Source: a virus
Strand: one strand, 5' to 3'
DNA length: 60,285 nt
IMG/VR virus record: IMGVR_UViG_3300033049_000023
Location: 1 to 60,285 of that record
How positions within the stretch are numbered: the first letter of the stretch is position 1; each line of letters opens with the position of its first letter. Positions 42,910 to 51,470 of the stretch are shown piece by piece. The notes under the pieces were generated by a model, which made no database searches, had not been told where the DNA came from, and saw only the letters and a list, made by a program, of their open reading frames with translations. The translations under genes and the position numbers were made by a program.

Positions 42910-43328
42910 CACTCTCCCGTGCAAACTTTTACGGCGGTGCTATTGCAGCGTCTATCAGTGCGGACTACCGGATCAACCCCGGCGTTGCCCGGATGTACAC
43001 CATCTCCAGCACGGCGGGTCCGGCGGTTGTGCTGCCGAACGCTTTGCGTATGCGTGGCACGGGCGGTCCGTACTTCTGGATTTACAACAACGGGGCAAAC
43101 GATTTCGATGTGGAGACGATGAACGGAATCTTTGTCCGAACTATCCCGGCGGGATTCGCCTCGGTGGTGCTTCTCTCCGATGACAGTACCGAGGACGGTA
43201 TTTGGCACATTGATCCGAGGTTGCCAAACATCTCAGTATCTTCGTCGCCGGGATCGCCGTGGGCTTCTGGTACCGATCTCCAATCGTCGGCGGGGTGGAG
43301 CGGTACCCTTTCCGGGCCACCAGCGTAA
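42906..43328 (+). CDS. Hypothetical tail-associated protein, 140 aa
   Basis: ATGA overlap. Beta-rich protein with repeated short strands and a Ser/Pro/Gly-rich tail. Perhaps a tip decoration or carbohydrate-binding module. No family is recognised. Confidence 0.55.
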   Translation: MTLSRANFYGGAIAASISADYRINPGVARMYTISSTAGPAVVLPNALRMRGTGGPYFWIYNNGANDFDVETMNGIFVRTIPAGFASVVLLSDDSTEDGIWHIDPRLPNISVSSSPGSPWASGTDLQSSAGWSGTLSGPPA

Positions 43329-43337
43329 AGGTATCCA

Positions 43338-44213
43338 ATGACTGAGACCGATAAAATCTTCAACTCCCCATACGCGAACCGATTTGTGTTGTACACCTCG
43401 GCGGGCGAGTCTATGGATTTGCAGAATCACTATTTCGGTGAAGCGTTGTTCATCACACTCGGCGGGCCGTCACTCGTAAAAGAGGACCTTGCCGCCCTCC
43501 GCGCCTCGGGTGTAATGACAATGGGTGTGAACAATACTTGGTCGATCTATCGCCCGGACCTTTGGGTGAGCATCGACCCAGCAAGTACCTTCTTGCCTAA
43601 TGGGTGGGCGGACCCCCGCATCCTCAAACTTGTACCGTGTAGCCAGCGGCGCACGCATCTCCGAAGGCGTGAGCCCAACGGGGAGTTCGTCAAGCTCGGG
43701 CGCACACCGGGCAAGAGTCCAAACACATTCTTTTTCAACCCGCACGCCGGGTTCGAGCCCGCGAACTTCTTGGACCACCCCCGCATTGAGATCGGTTCGC
43801 CGGGGACTTCCCGGGATGGGCTCGGCTTCAAGGGGCAACGCTCGGTATTCCTTGCAGCGATCCGGTTCGCCGTCTACTTCGGGTTCAAGCGGGTGTATTT
43901 GCTGGGCGCGGACTTCCATATGGCTGACCCCGGGGAACCGCAGTACGCGACCGGCGAGGAGAAGGGCGTGGGGGGTGTGGTCCACAATAATCGAACCTAC
44001 CGGGCACTCAACGCCAGAATGGAGGCATTGGGCCCGTACCTGACCGCTCAGGGTGTTTCAGTGGTAAACCTGACTACCGACTCGGGGTTGACTTGCCTCC
44101 CCGTAGAGGGGCTTCACGGGGCTCTGGAGAGAGAGGCCCTTTCGGGCCCTGAGGGTGTAGACTCAGTGGGGTACTACGCAAAGCATGAGCCCGAGAAGGA
44201 CCCCGAACCATGA
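43338..44213 (+). CDS. Rossmann-like MptE/DUF115-type protein in the tail operon
   Basis: The 291-residue protein has ALFITLGGPSLVKEDLAAL, MTMGVNNTW, PDLWVSIDP, then FGFKRVYLLGADFHM. This GGPSL/N/D/LxGxD series occurs in MptE-like DUF115 proteins and in related sialyl- or Maf-type glycosyltransferases. It lies between DUF2460 and DUF2163 genes. It may transfer a sugar or nucleotide to a virion protein or host surface. Substrate is unknown. It overlaps the next start. Confidence 0.7.
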   Translation: MTETDKIFNSPYANRFVLYTSAGESMDLQNHYFGEALFITLGGPSLVKEDLAALRASGVMTMGVNNTWSIYRPDLWVSIDPASTFLPNGWADPRILKLVPCSQRRTHLRRREPNGEFVKLGRTPGKSPNTFFFNPHAGFEPANFLDHPRIEIGSPGTSRDGLGFKGQRSVFLAAIRFAVYFGFKRVYLLGADFHMADPGEPQYATGEEKGVGGVVHNNRTYRALNARMEALGPYLTAQGVSVVNLTTDSGLTCLPVEGLHGALEREALSGPEGVDSVGYYAKHEPEKDPEP

Positions 44214-45094
44214 CCCTCCCCGCATCCCTCCAATCTTTGATCGATTCCAACGCGTTTCGATTCTGCCGACTCTGGCAGGTCACCCGGGTTGATGATGTAT
44301 CGTTCTACTTCACCGACCACAATATGCCGGTGGAGTTTTTTGGGACCACATATATTCCGGCGCACTTCGACGCGTCCTCTCGGGAGGAGAAGGCGGGATT
44401 CTCATCGGACTCGGTGGAGTTGAAAGGTTTCCTTGCTGCCGATGCGATCACGAAAGAGGAGTTGCGGGCCCGGATGTTTGCCGATGCGGATGTGACTGTC
44501 CGCGTAGTGGATTGGCGGTACCCGTTCGCGGGCGCATACCGGACCGATGTGATGAAGATTGAGTCGGTGAAGTACACCGGCGAGATTTGGGAAGCGTCGG
44601 TCCTCGGGCTCTCCGGTATTCTCAAACGAAAAGTGGGCAAGGTCCTCAATCGGGATTGCAATGTACTCCGAGTTGGCGACCTTCGTTGCTTGGTTGACAT
44701 CGAAGCGCACCGAGTCACCGGGGAGATCACCGCGATTGATGAAACGAACCGGGTGTTCCAAACCGACCTCACCGATGCCGATGGTCTTTACCATATGGGG
44801 ATGCTTCTCTGGACCACAACGGGCGGCGGGCTCGGACTCAACGACACATTCGAGACCGAGGTAAAGCAATACCTCAACGCCAACGGGCAAATCACGCTCC
44901 AGATCAGAACGCCGTACTTGGCTCAGGTTGGCGACACCTTCTCGATCATCCCCGGGTGTAGCCGCTCGCGTGAAGATTGCCGTGGGGTGGCGGGCACCGG
45001 CGGCAAACCGTGGGTCGATAATATCCTCAACTTCCGTGGCTCACCAAATATGCCGGGCGCACGGCTTCTCCTCAAATCCCCGGACTCACGATGA
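44210..45094 (+). CDS. Tail tip/hub protein (DUF2163)
   Basis: The protein has 294 residues. FCRLWQVTRVDDVSFYFTDH and the C-terminal C-x-R-S-x-x-C...NILNFRGSPNMPG match DUF2163 with its BR0599-type C-terminal end. The Cys residues (GCSRSREDC) are placed as usual. It overlaps the next gene. Confidence 0.85.
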   Translation: MTLPASLQSLIDSNAFRFCRLWQVTRVDDVSFYFTDHNMPVEFFGTTYIPAHFDASSREEKAGFSSDSVELKGFLAADAITKEELRARMFADADVTVRVVDWRYPFAGAYRTDVMKIESVKYTGEIWEASVLGLSGILKRKVGKVLNRDCNVLRVGDLRCLVDIEAHRVTGEITAIDETNRVFQTDLTDADGLYHMGMLLWTTTGGGLGLNDTFETEVKQYLNANGQITLQIRTPYLAQVGDTFSIIPGCSRSREDCRGVAGTGGKPWVDNILNFRGSPNMPGARLLLKSPDSR

Positions 45095-45546
45095 AACGAA
45101 CCGAACTCATCTCGGCGGCTCGCGTTCACCTCGGGGTGGGGTGGTCGCATATGGGACGCGACAAAATCAACGGTCTCGATTGCGGGGGGTTCCTGTTTGA
45201 GATTGCAAAGACCTTTGATATTCCGTATGTGGATCACAAGGGTTGGTACTCAATGCTCCCAGACGGCAAGACCCTTGTTGAAATGCTCAGAACAAATCTG
45301 GTTGAGGTCGAACGCGATTCTTACCAAGTGGGCTCAATCATTGTGTGCGGCATGGTTCGCGGGGCCCCAACGGGTCACGCGCAGGACTTCCCGCAGCATG
45401 TTATGATGGTGACTCAGTTGGACCCGGTAAAGATCATCCATTCATGCAACAAGCCAAGCATGATGGCAGTTGTGGAGCATATCATTCCCCCGAAGTGGTT
45501 GCGGGACACCTCGAACACTTTCGAGTTCCCCGGCGTTGAGGATTAG
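45091..45546 (+). CDS. NlpC/P60-family tail peptidase
   Basis: The protein has 151 residues. LDCGGFL carries the catalytic Cys, PQHVMMV the His and a second His follows in IIHSC. Virion-linked cell-wall hydrolase of the tail tip. It belongs to the conserved DUF2460-DUF2163-NlpC/P60-J order. Confidence 0.85.
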   Translation: MKRTELISAARVHLGVGWSHMGRDKINGLDCGGFLFEIAKTFDIPYVDHKGWYSMLPDGKTLVEMLRTNLVEVERDSYQVGSIIVCGMVRGAPTGHAQDFPQHVMMVTQLDPVKIIHSCNKPSMMAVVEHIIPPKWLRDTSNTFEFPGVED

Positions 45547-45548
45547 TT

Positions 45549-48104
45549 ATGGCAGTAATCGCAGTAGCAGCAATCGGGCCCTCCATCGGCATCGCCGCAG
45601 GGACCGCCGGTGCGCTTGCTCTTGGGGCGGTTGCCGCACTCGCCGATTCACAGTTCATCTTCCCATTACTCCAGCGTGGCGCACCAGACATTGAGGGCCC
45701 GCGCCTTGACGATCTTTCGGTACAGGGTGCGGCGGAGGGTTCCCCCCAGCGGTGGGCCATCGGTCCCGAGATTCGTTCGGCGGGCTCTATCATTTGGTCA
45801 ACCGATCTCCAAGAGACTAGAACGACAAGCGGCGGCGGAGGGGGCAAGGGCGGTGGCGGTGGCGGCGGTACCACAAACTATTCCTACGCTCTTTCGTTTG
45901 CTGTCCATGTATGTGACACCGAGGGATTGCCGGGCGGGGCGATTGAGCGTATTGATAAGATTTGGCTGAACACCAAACCCGTTTACGATTTCAACGCGGG
46001 CTCCCCCACAACTGATTCCCGCATTGGGGAAGAAATCCGAGTCTATAACGGCGATCAAACGGCGGTTGATTTCCTCCTCGAACTCTCGGACCCCGGGAAA
46101 ACCCCGGCGTACAAAGACGGGGCTTACTATGTCATCGAGGAACTTCAACTAGCCGACTTTAGCAACCGTCTCCCAAACGCCGAGATGCTTTATCACGCAA
46201 CGGCGGACGGGCAAACCATCGCCGATGCCATCGACCGCATTTGTACCCGTGGCGGGTTGGCGGCGGCACGCTATGACACCTCGGCGGTGACCGGAACCTT
46301 GCGGGGAATCTTGACCGTAGGCGAGCAAGAAATGGGCCGGGTACTCGAATATCTTTTGCTTGCCTTCAACATCGCGGTAGTGGAATCCAACGGCAAACTT
46401 GTATTCTCAGACCGGGATCAAACTTCGCCGATTATCATTGATAACTCATTCTTCGGTGCGACCGAGTACGGGTCCTCACCGGACTCTATCGCCGTCCCGT
46501 TCTCCCGTTCTATGGTGTACGATGATCGTCTCCCCCGGAAAGCATCGGTTCGATTCATCGACCCGGATTGCGATTACGAACAGTCATCAAGAATCGCGAC
46601 AAAGACCAACGCGACCACCAACGAGTTCAAGCGTGTTGATTTGCCCCTCACGCTTGACCCAGACGATGCCAGTGAGATTGCGTTCCGCACGCTCTGGACC
46701 GAGTGGGGTATCCGTGAGGAGGTGGAGGGGACCTTGCCCCCTTCATTCATCGACCTCAACGCGGGCCAACTCATCTCAGTAGTTGACGACGGGGTGACCG
46801 AACTTATCCGGCTCGCGTCGGTAAACCGTGGCGAGAACTTCCAAATCAAGTTCGTAGGAATGATTGAGGAGCCGGGAATCTTCGATCAGTTTGGTGTCAC
46901 CGAGGACCGTGCGTGCGTACCCGCAAACGATCCGGTGCTTGCTTCTGCGGCGGCGTACTTGTTCATCACTGACCATATGGTTACGGATCGGGTGTCCCAA
47001 TGGAATACGCCGGTGAGTGGTTTCTACTTCGCGGCATCCAACAACGGTACACCGGACATTCAAACGGGAACCTTTGTGCCGTGGGTGACTAAAACTTCTG
47101 GGTCCGGGTACAAAAGGGTCAGAACCTTTGGCTCAGAAGGTCCTCACAACACGGTAAACAAAATGAATATGGGGTTCCTCCTCACGGCGATCCCCGCAGC
47201 CGGTGCCGAGAACGGCGGTCTTTACTGGGACAATGAAACCACATTCGACTTCGAGAGTTTGAGTAGTGCTTGGGTGCCCACCACACTCTCGGATGAGGAT
47301 GTGTTGGAGGGTCGGAATCACATTTGTCTCAACGCGGCACCCGGCGGTGGGTGTGAAGTTATTGGGTTCGCTACCGTGGAATCAATCGGTGTGAATCAAT
47401 ACCGATGCAGCCGACTTTTGCGAGGGCGTAGGGCAACCGACATTTACGCAAACTCATGGTCCACCAGCACAATCCTTGTTGATATGTCAGAGTTGGATAG
47501 GGTCACTTCACCGACAGAAGAAAACGCGTTCTTCGATTGGTCACAAACAGACTTTGCCCCGTACCGAAACGATCCGCTCGCCCTCTATTGGAAGGGCGTT
47601 CCGACGACCACGAATGAAGGCAACATCCCAGAGACCGAGTTTGGCACTTCATTCGGCGTGGAGAAACCATTCCCGGCGGCGACTCCCCGTGCGTATTACC
47701 TCAGCAACGGGGACACCGAGTTTGGCTTCCATCGCCGTACCCGAGCGTACCACAATCTGTTCACCACAAGCAACGGGTTCGGCGGTGTTGCAAGACCCCA
47801 CCATCCATTGCTTGCCTTCAACGAAATCTCGACTTTCGAGGTGGATGTTTACGAGCAAACGAACACCACCGTCGCAAGGACATTCACGATTACAAAAACT
47901 GGATTTTGGGGGGATGATGCGATCCTCCAAACGGTCATCGATCAGGATGTGCTTGATGCCGTGGGGATGTACCACTTCACCTACACCGAATCTATGCGCT
48001 CGGATGATGGCTATGCTACGGGTGAAGCTGTTCATATGAGGATTTACCAGCGCAGCCAAACCCCACATATTTACCGAGGTCACCCCCTCGTAGTATCGAT
48101 CTAA
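45549..48104 (+). CDS. Tail tip / host-specificity protein (J/GTA-like)
   Basis: The 851-residue protein starts with a hydrophobic segment (about 1-35). LDDLSVQGAAEGSPQRWAIG and a Gly-rich loop (GGGGKGGGGGGGTTNYSYA) follow, as in phage tail protein J and gene-transfer-agent tip proteins. Fibronectin-like beta regions occupy the rest. It probably forms the central tip and contacts the receptor. Confidence 0.8.
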   Translation: MAVIAVAAIGPSIGIAAGTAGALALGAVAALADSQFIFPLLQRGAPDIEGPRLDDLSVQGAAEGSPQRWAIGPEIRSAGSIIWSTDLQETRTTSGGGGGKGGGGGGGTTNYSYALSFAVHVCDTEGLPGGAIERIDKIWLNTKPVYDFNAGSPTTDSRIGEEIRVYNGDQTAVDFLLELSDPGKTPAYKDGAYYVIEELQLADFSNRLPNAEMLYHATADGQTIADAIDRICTRGGLAAARYDTSAVTGTLRGILTVGEQEMGRVLEYLLLAFNIAVVESNGKLVFSDRDQTSPIIIDNSFFGATEYGSSPDSIAVPFSRSMVYDDRLPRKASVRFIDPDCDYEQSSRIATKTNATTNEFKRVDLPLTLDPDDASEIAFRTLWTEWGIREEVEGTLPPSFIDLNAGQLISVVDDGVTELIRLASVNRGENFQIKFVGMIEEPGIFDQFGVTEDRACVPANDPVLASAAAYLFITDHMVTDRVSQWNTPVSGFYFAASNNGTPDIQTGTFVPWVTKTSGSGYKRVRTFGSEGPHNTVNKMNMGFLLTAIPAAGAENGGLYWDNETTFDFESLSSAWVPTTLSDEDVLEGRNHICLNAAPGGGCEVIGFATVESIGVNQYRCSRLLRGRRATDIYANSWSTSTILVDMSELDRVTSPTEENAFFDWSQTDFAPYRNDPLALYWKGVPTTTNEGNIPETEFGTSFGVEKPFPAATPRAYYLSNGDTEFGFHRRTRAYHNLFTTSNGFGGVARPHHPLLAFNEISTFEVDVYEQTNTTVARTFTITKTGFWGDDAILQTVIDQDVLDAVGMYHFTYTESMRSDDGYATGEAVHMRIYQRSQTPHIYRGHPLVVSI

Positions 48105-48115
48105 GGAGAACACAA

Positions 48116-48601
48116 ATGGCAAGCTCAACTCGACTCACTATCCCGTTTGTCACTACCGGCCAGAACGGCGGGGAGACCACACACAATGAGGCGATGAACT
48201 ACTTTGATGCACTTCTTGGATTGAACATCGTTGAGTTCGGGTTGAACGCCACCCCCGCCGGTGTCGATGGCAATGCGTATATCGTGGGGGCGAGCCCAAC
48301 GGGTACTTGGAATACCGCAGGCGCGGCGAACAAACTCGCGTTCTTCTACTCCGGTTGGCACTATGTCGTGGTGCCGGACGGCGTGATGCTTTACGACGAC
48401 GACACCGACAAGGTAATGGTGAAGCACTCTGGCGGGTGGAGAACTTACGGCCAGCAAACGACCACGATTGCGGCGATTGGTTCCCTTACTGCGGTCTCGG
48501 GTACCGGGGACGATGCCCAAGTGAACTCAAACATCAACGCACTCCAAGCGAAAGTTGATGCAGTGATTGCGGCGATGAAAGTCGCAAACCAAATGGCCTA
48601 G
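48116..48601 (+). CDS. DUF2793-like tail protein
   Basis: AAGGAG upstream. The protein has 161 residues. PAGVDGNAYIVGASPTGTWN, FFYSGWHYVVVPDG and GGWR follow the DUF2793 pattern, a tip-associated module of phages and gene-transfer agents. A C-terminal helix may trimerise. It is the last gene of the tail operon and overlaps the minus-strand gene by 4 bp. Confidence 0.75.
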   Translation: MASSTRLTIPFVTTGQNGGETTHNEAMNYFDALLGLNIVEFGLNATPAGVDGNAYIVGASPTGTWNTAGAANKLAFFYSGWHYVVVPDGVMLYDDDTDKVMVKHSGGWRTYGQQTTTIAAIGSLTAVSGTGDDAQVNSNINALQAKVDAVIAAMKVANQMA

Positions 48602-49014
48602 CGTTTGATAATCATCTCAGGGATTGCATCCCTGAGTGTGGTCACTTCATCCCACTCAATCGTGTTGCCTTCAAGCCGGTATCGAAACACCCGAGGGCGG
48701 CGGACGCGTTTACCGTCCACCTTCAAGTATCGCCACGCGAGCATCACAAGAATCCCCCCGGCCTCCATCCATTCACGCGCCCGCTTCTCGGATGCAATCT
48801 TGCGGTTGTGTTCGGCAACTGTGGTGGTGGTGGATTGGACCCCCACGATGAGCCCGGGCCGGATGGCGATCAAATCGAGGACCCCAAAGAGGTCCCGGCG
48901 GATGCCCCCGGCGGGATGGTCCGGCACCTTCACCCATTTCTCGCAGGACTCGATACGGAAGTGTGCGGCCTCGAATGCCTCTATCGTGCGTGCCGTAGCG
49001 GATTTACCACCCAT
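48598..49014 (-). CDS. Nuclease-like protein, the only minus-strand gene
   Basis: The start chosen at 49014 has GGGAG eight bases upstream on the minus strand and gives 138 residues. FGVLDLIAI, GLIVGVQST, and WMEAGGILVMLAWR follow the pattern of phage resolvase-like nucleases with a PD-(D/E)xK fold. The second acidic position is Gln (Q-S-T) and the usual Lys is missing, so it may be inactive or use a variant site. Its convergent orientation closes the tail operon. Confidence 0.7.
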   Translation of the reverse strand: MGGKSATARTIEAFEAAHFRIESCEKWVKVPDHPAGGIRRDLFGVLDLIAIRPGLIVGVQSTTTTVAEHNRKIASEKRAREWMEAGGILVMLAWRYLKVDGKRVRRPRVFRYRLEGNTIEWDEVTTLRDAIPEMIIKR

Positions 49015-49036
49015 TGAAGAAATCTCCCATATGTTA

Positions 49037-49082
49037 TTGACTCGTGAATAAATCGGGTCTATGATGTTTATTGACGCGATAA
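49037..49082 (+). promoter_or_regulatory. Promoter with two operator copies
   Basis: TTGACT (49037-49042), 17 bp, TATGAT (49060-49065). TTGACTCGTGAATAAAT spans the -35, and a second element, TTGACGCGATAA, lies at 49071-49082 just after the start point. This is the only promoter with two copies. It also lies upstream of the minus-strand nuclease. Confidence 0.8.
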
Positions 49083-49109
49083 CCATAGGCACCCACTTAG
49101 GAGATTACT

Positions 49110-49868
49110 ATGACCGATGAGAGCAATGGCACAGCACCCGCACCGATAACCCAACCATGCGACCGGGAGAAAACTTGCGAGCCCTTCCATCCATCCCCCG
49201 AGTTCTCTAAAGCGGGCGAGGATAACCCCGGTGACATCCCGCAGAATGTAATCGATGCGACCTTTGCCGCCCACAACGGATCGGCGGACATCCAAACAGA
49301 CTTCAACCCCGTCCCCGCGCCCGATACCAAAGACGACATCGAGCGAATCCATCGGGACGATAACGCCCATGTTCCGGTTCGGGACATCCTCGCCACTTGC
49401 TCGATTCCGTGGGCCGCGAAAGCCGCCAAGTGTGCGCTTCTCGCATCGAGCCCCTACGGGTCGAACTTCAATATGGGATCGGTGCCCTCCGAACTCTCCG
49501 CCGGTGAAATGGCCGAACACCTCCGCGTGACCATCGACGCTATTCGAGATTCCGAGCAGGGTATCAAAGCCCTCAAAAAAGTAAAGTCCGCACTGGAGGG
49601 TGAGATTGTTATTCATCTCAACTCGCAAGGGCTCACCAAACTCAACGGCACCCGGCTCAACATCACCTTGAAGGTCAAGACCTTTGCGAAGTATGTCCCC
49701 GAGAAGTTTGCGGACATCGTGACCGGGCTCGTAAATAGCGGAAACGCTCACACCCTTTACCGGTGTTTCTCAGCGAAGAAACTCCAAGAAATGTTCGACG
49801 CTGGCGGGCGGTTCCCCGAGGGGCTTTCGCTGGCAGAAAAAGAGGAACTTGGCACCCGCCGGATTTGA
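49110..49868 (+). CDS. Hypothetical protein, 252 aa
   Basis: AGGAG before the ATG. The N-terminal 100 residues are Pro-rich and probably disordered. From about residue 125 an ordered region follows (MAEHLRVTIDAIRDSEQGIKAL, LKVKTFAKYVPEKFADIV). First gene of the replication region, so likely a replication accessory protein. Confidence 0.6.
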   Translation: MTDESNGTAPAPITQPCDREKTCEPFHPSPEFSKAGEDNPGDIPQNVIDATFAAHNGSADIQTDFNPVPAPDTKDDIERIHRDDNAHVPVRDILATCSIPWAAKAAKCALLASSPYGSNFNMGSVPSELSAGEMAEHLRVTIDAIRDSEQGIKALKKVKSALEGEIVIHLNSQGLTKLNGTRLNITLKVKTFAKYVPEKFADIVTGLVNSGNAHTLYRCFSAKKLQEMFDAGGRFPEGLSLAEKEELGTRRI

Positions 49869-49906
49869 CCGCCGGACCTCGCCTTGATATACTGACCCGT
49901 CAATAA
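49865..49906 (+). promoter_or_regulatory. Promoter with downstream element
   Basis: TTGACC, 17 bp, TATACT (49888-49893), overlapping the previous stop. GACCCGTCAATAA directly follows and matches the shared element. AGGAG precedes the start at 49921. Confidence 0.8.
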
Positions 49907-49920
49907 TAGGAGAAACGAAA

Positions 49921-50223
49921 ATGACGACTGAAACATCGACCGAACCGAAAACCCGCGCACCCCGTAAAGAACTGGACCCGATCATCATCGAGAAGTGGGT
50001 GGACCCGGCTATCGAAACCGTCCCTGAATACTGGGAGAAACTTGGCGACTCTGACTCCCTCGAATGCGACAACACCGCTACCGCGATGCGGAAGGTACTC
50101 GCCGAGAAGTTGGAGAACGCGGAATGGTCCTCGGGCACCTACCGAATCCTCCGCGTAGTCCGTGAGTTTGTCGTGGAAGCGACTGAGGAAACCCAGACCG
50201 TTCGCACGGTCACCATTGCATAA
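49921..50223 (+). CDS. Hypothetical acidic protein, 100 aa
   Basis: Driven by its own promoter and closed by its own terminator, so probably abundant. Charged N-terminus, helical core, beta C-terminus (EETQTVRTVTIA). No family is recognised. Confidence 0.65.
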   Translation: MTTETSTEPKTRAPRKELDPIIIEKWVDPAIETVPEYWEKLGDSDSLECDNTATAMRKVLAEKLENAEWSSGTYRILRVVREFVVEATEETQTVRTVTIA

Positions 50224-50230
50224 CAGATAG

Positions 50231-50256
50231 AAGCGGGTGAGACCCCCGCTTTTTTC
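50231..50256 (+). terminator. Intrinsic terminator
   Basis: AAGCGGG pairs with CCCGCTT around a short loop and is followed by a T-run. Confidence 0.85.
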
Positions 50257-50314
50257 ATTGCCCCGCCGGATGTTCCGGGGAGGCGAATATAGAAAAAGTT
50301 TTAGGAGAATATCA

Positions 50315-51172
50315 ATGGCGAAGAAACCAGAAAATGACATCGCGGCAATCCCAGAAGAAACGAATCTGAGCATGACCGTGGGGGCCGAAAGTCTCCCCGC
50401 GTTCATGGTGGAAAAAGAGGTTATCGGTCGGGATGAAGTCGGCCAGTATCAGAACATTACCCGGCTCTCGATTGCTCAACCTCAGAGTGGCCCCGCCCTC
50501 CAAGACATCGGCGGCATCGGTGCGGTCATCATTCAGCCGGACGGAATCTTGGTGGTCCCCGCCGGTACCGAGTTTGTCATCAACCCCGTTGCGTTCTACC
50601 CATCATGGGAGATTCATTCGGACATCAAGGACTCAGCATCCAACTTCGTTCTTAGCTCTACCCTTGATCCCACCGACCCAATCGCGGTCCGCTCACGAAA
50701 CCCGGAATCCCGCTCCGAGTTGTACGGCGACAACGGCGAGGGCGGTCAGTTCAAAAAGAAGTTTGTCGAGTGCTTGAACTTCTTTGTTCGTATCGACTCG
50801 GGCGATGCGAAGGGTGAAATGGCGTTGCTCACCTTCTCCGGTGGTGAGCATTATGTAGGTAAAAAGTTGTGCGGCATCATCAAACGCCGCCCATGCTCGA
50901 TCTTCGCTAATCGTTTCGCTCTCACCACCGCACGCCGTACCAAGGACGCGTTCAACTGGTTCGGCTATGACATCAATAATCCAGCCGATGAGGGCGGGTC
51001 CGTTGTTCAGACTCAGGAGGAGTACGACGAATTGGAAGCGGCGCACCACTCAGTGATGGCCGCGATCAAGGTCGGTGCGATTTCTGTAAACCCTGATGCC
51101 GAGGGCGGCGCAGGTTCCGCACCGGAAGAGGGCTCCGAGGGATTTGTAAACCCAGACCTCCCCGGAATGTAA
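50315..51172 (+). CDS. Hypothetical replication-region protein, possible ssDNA-binding
   Basis: AGGAG seven bases before ATG 50315. The 285-residue protein has a mixed beta core, several Arg/Lys-rich segments (FALTTARRTKDAFNWFGYD) and a long acidic Gly-rich tail. That layout resembles phage single-strand-binding proteins, but no diagnostic motif is seen. Confidence 0.6.
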   Translation: MAKKPENDIAAIPEETNLSMTVGAESLPAFMVEKEVIGRDEVGQYQNITRLSIAQPQSGPALQDIGGIGAVIIQPDGILVVPAGTEFVINPVAFYPSWEIHSDIKDSASNFVLSSTLDPTDPIAVRSRNPESRSELYGDNGEGGQFKKKFVECLNFFVRIDSGDAKGEMALLTFSGGEHYVGKKLCGIIKRRPCSIFANRFALTTARRTKDAFNWFGYDINNPADEGGSVVQTQEEYDELEAAHHSVMAAIKVGAISVNPDAEGGAGSAPEEGSEGFVNPDLPGM

Positions 51173-51212
51173 ACCGAACCGAGAATCCCCGCTCGTTTAA
51201 TACGGGGAACTT

Positions 51213-51244
51213 CCAGCCGGGGGAAACCTCCCGGCTGGGTTTTT
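51213..51244 (+). terminator. Intrinsic terminator before csrA
   Basis: CCAGCCGGG and CCCGGCTGG form a perfect 9-bp stem, followed by GTTTTT. A smaller CCCCG/CGGGG hairpin precedes it. Confidence 0.9.
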
Positions 51245-51269
51245 CATTGCTCAAACATAGGAGGCATGG

Positions 51270-51470
51270 ATGCTTGTACTCACTCGAAGAATCGGCGAGC
51301 GTATTTTGATCAAAGGGCCGGATGGATCAAGTGGTTCTATTGAACTCACTCAGATCAAAGGCGACCGCGTAAAACTGGCGTTCAACTTTCCTCCCGAGGT
51401 CCACATTTATCGTGAGGAGATTTTGTTTGGTAAACTCCCCATTCTTGTTGGACCCGAGGAGGAATCGTGA
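51270..51470 (+). CDS. csrA: CsrA/RsmA-family RNA-binding regulator
   Basis: The protein has 66 residues. MLVLTRRIGERILI and VHIYREEI align with CsrA throughout, including Leu4, Arg6, Arg7 and Arg48, the position of the RNA-contacting Arg44 of E. coli CsrA. It should form the domain-swapped dimer that binds GGA in mRNA hairpins. AGGAGG lies five bases before the ATG, and the start codon overlaps CATGGATG, giving a second GGA for autoregulation. The stop overlaps the next start. Phage CsrA homologues are uncommon and may redirect host or phage translation. Confidence 0.92.
   Translation: MLVLTRRIGERILIKGPDGSSGSIELTQIKGDRVKLAFNFPPEVHIYREEILFGKLPILVGPEEES

Noticed and set aside
20931-48601. Gene-transfer agent rather than a phage
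   Set aside because: The tail-tip genes resemble those of gene-transfer agents, but a full replication module, polymerase and closed genome show an independent phage.
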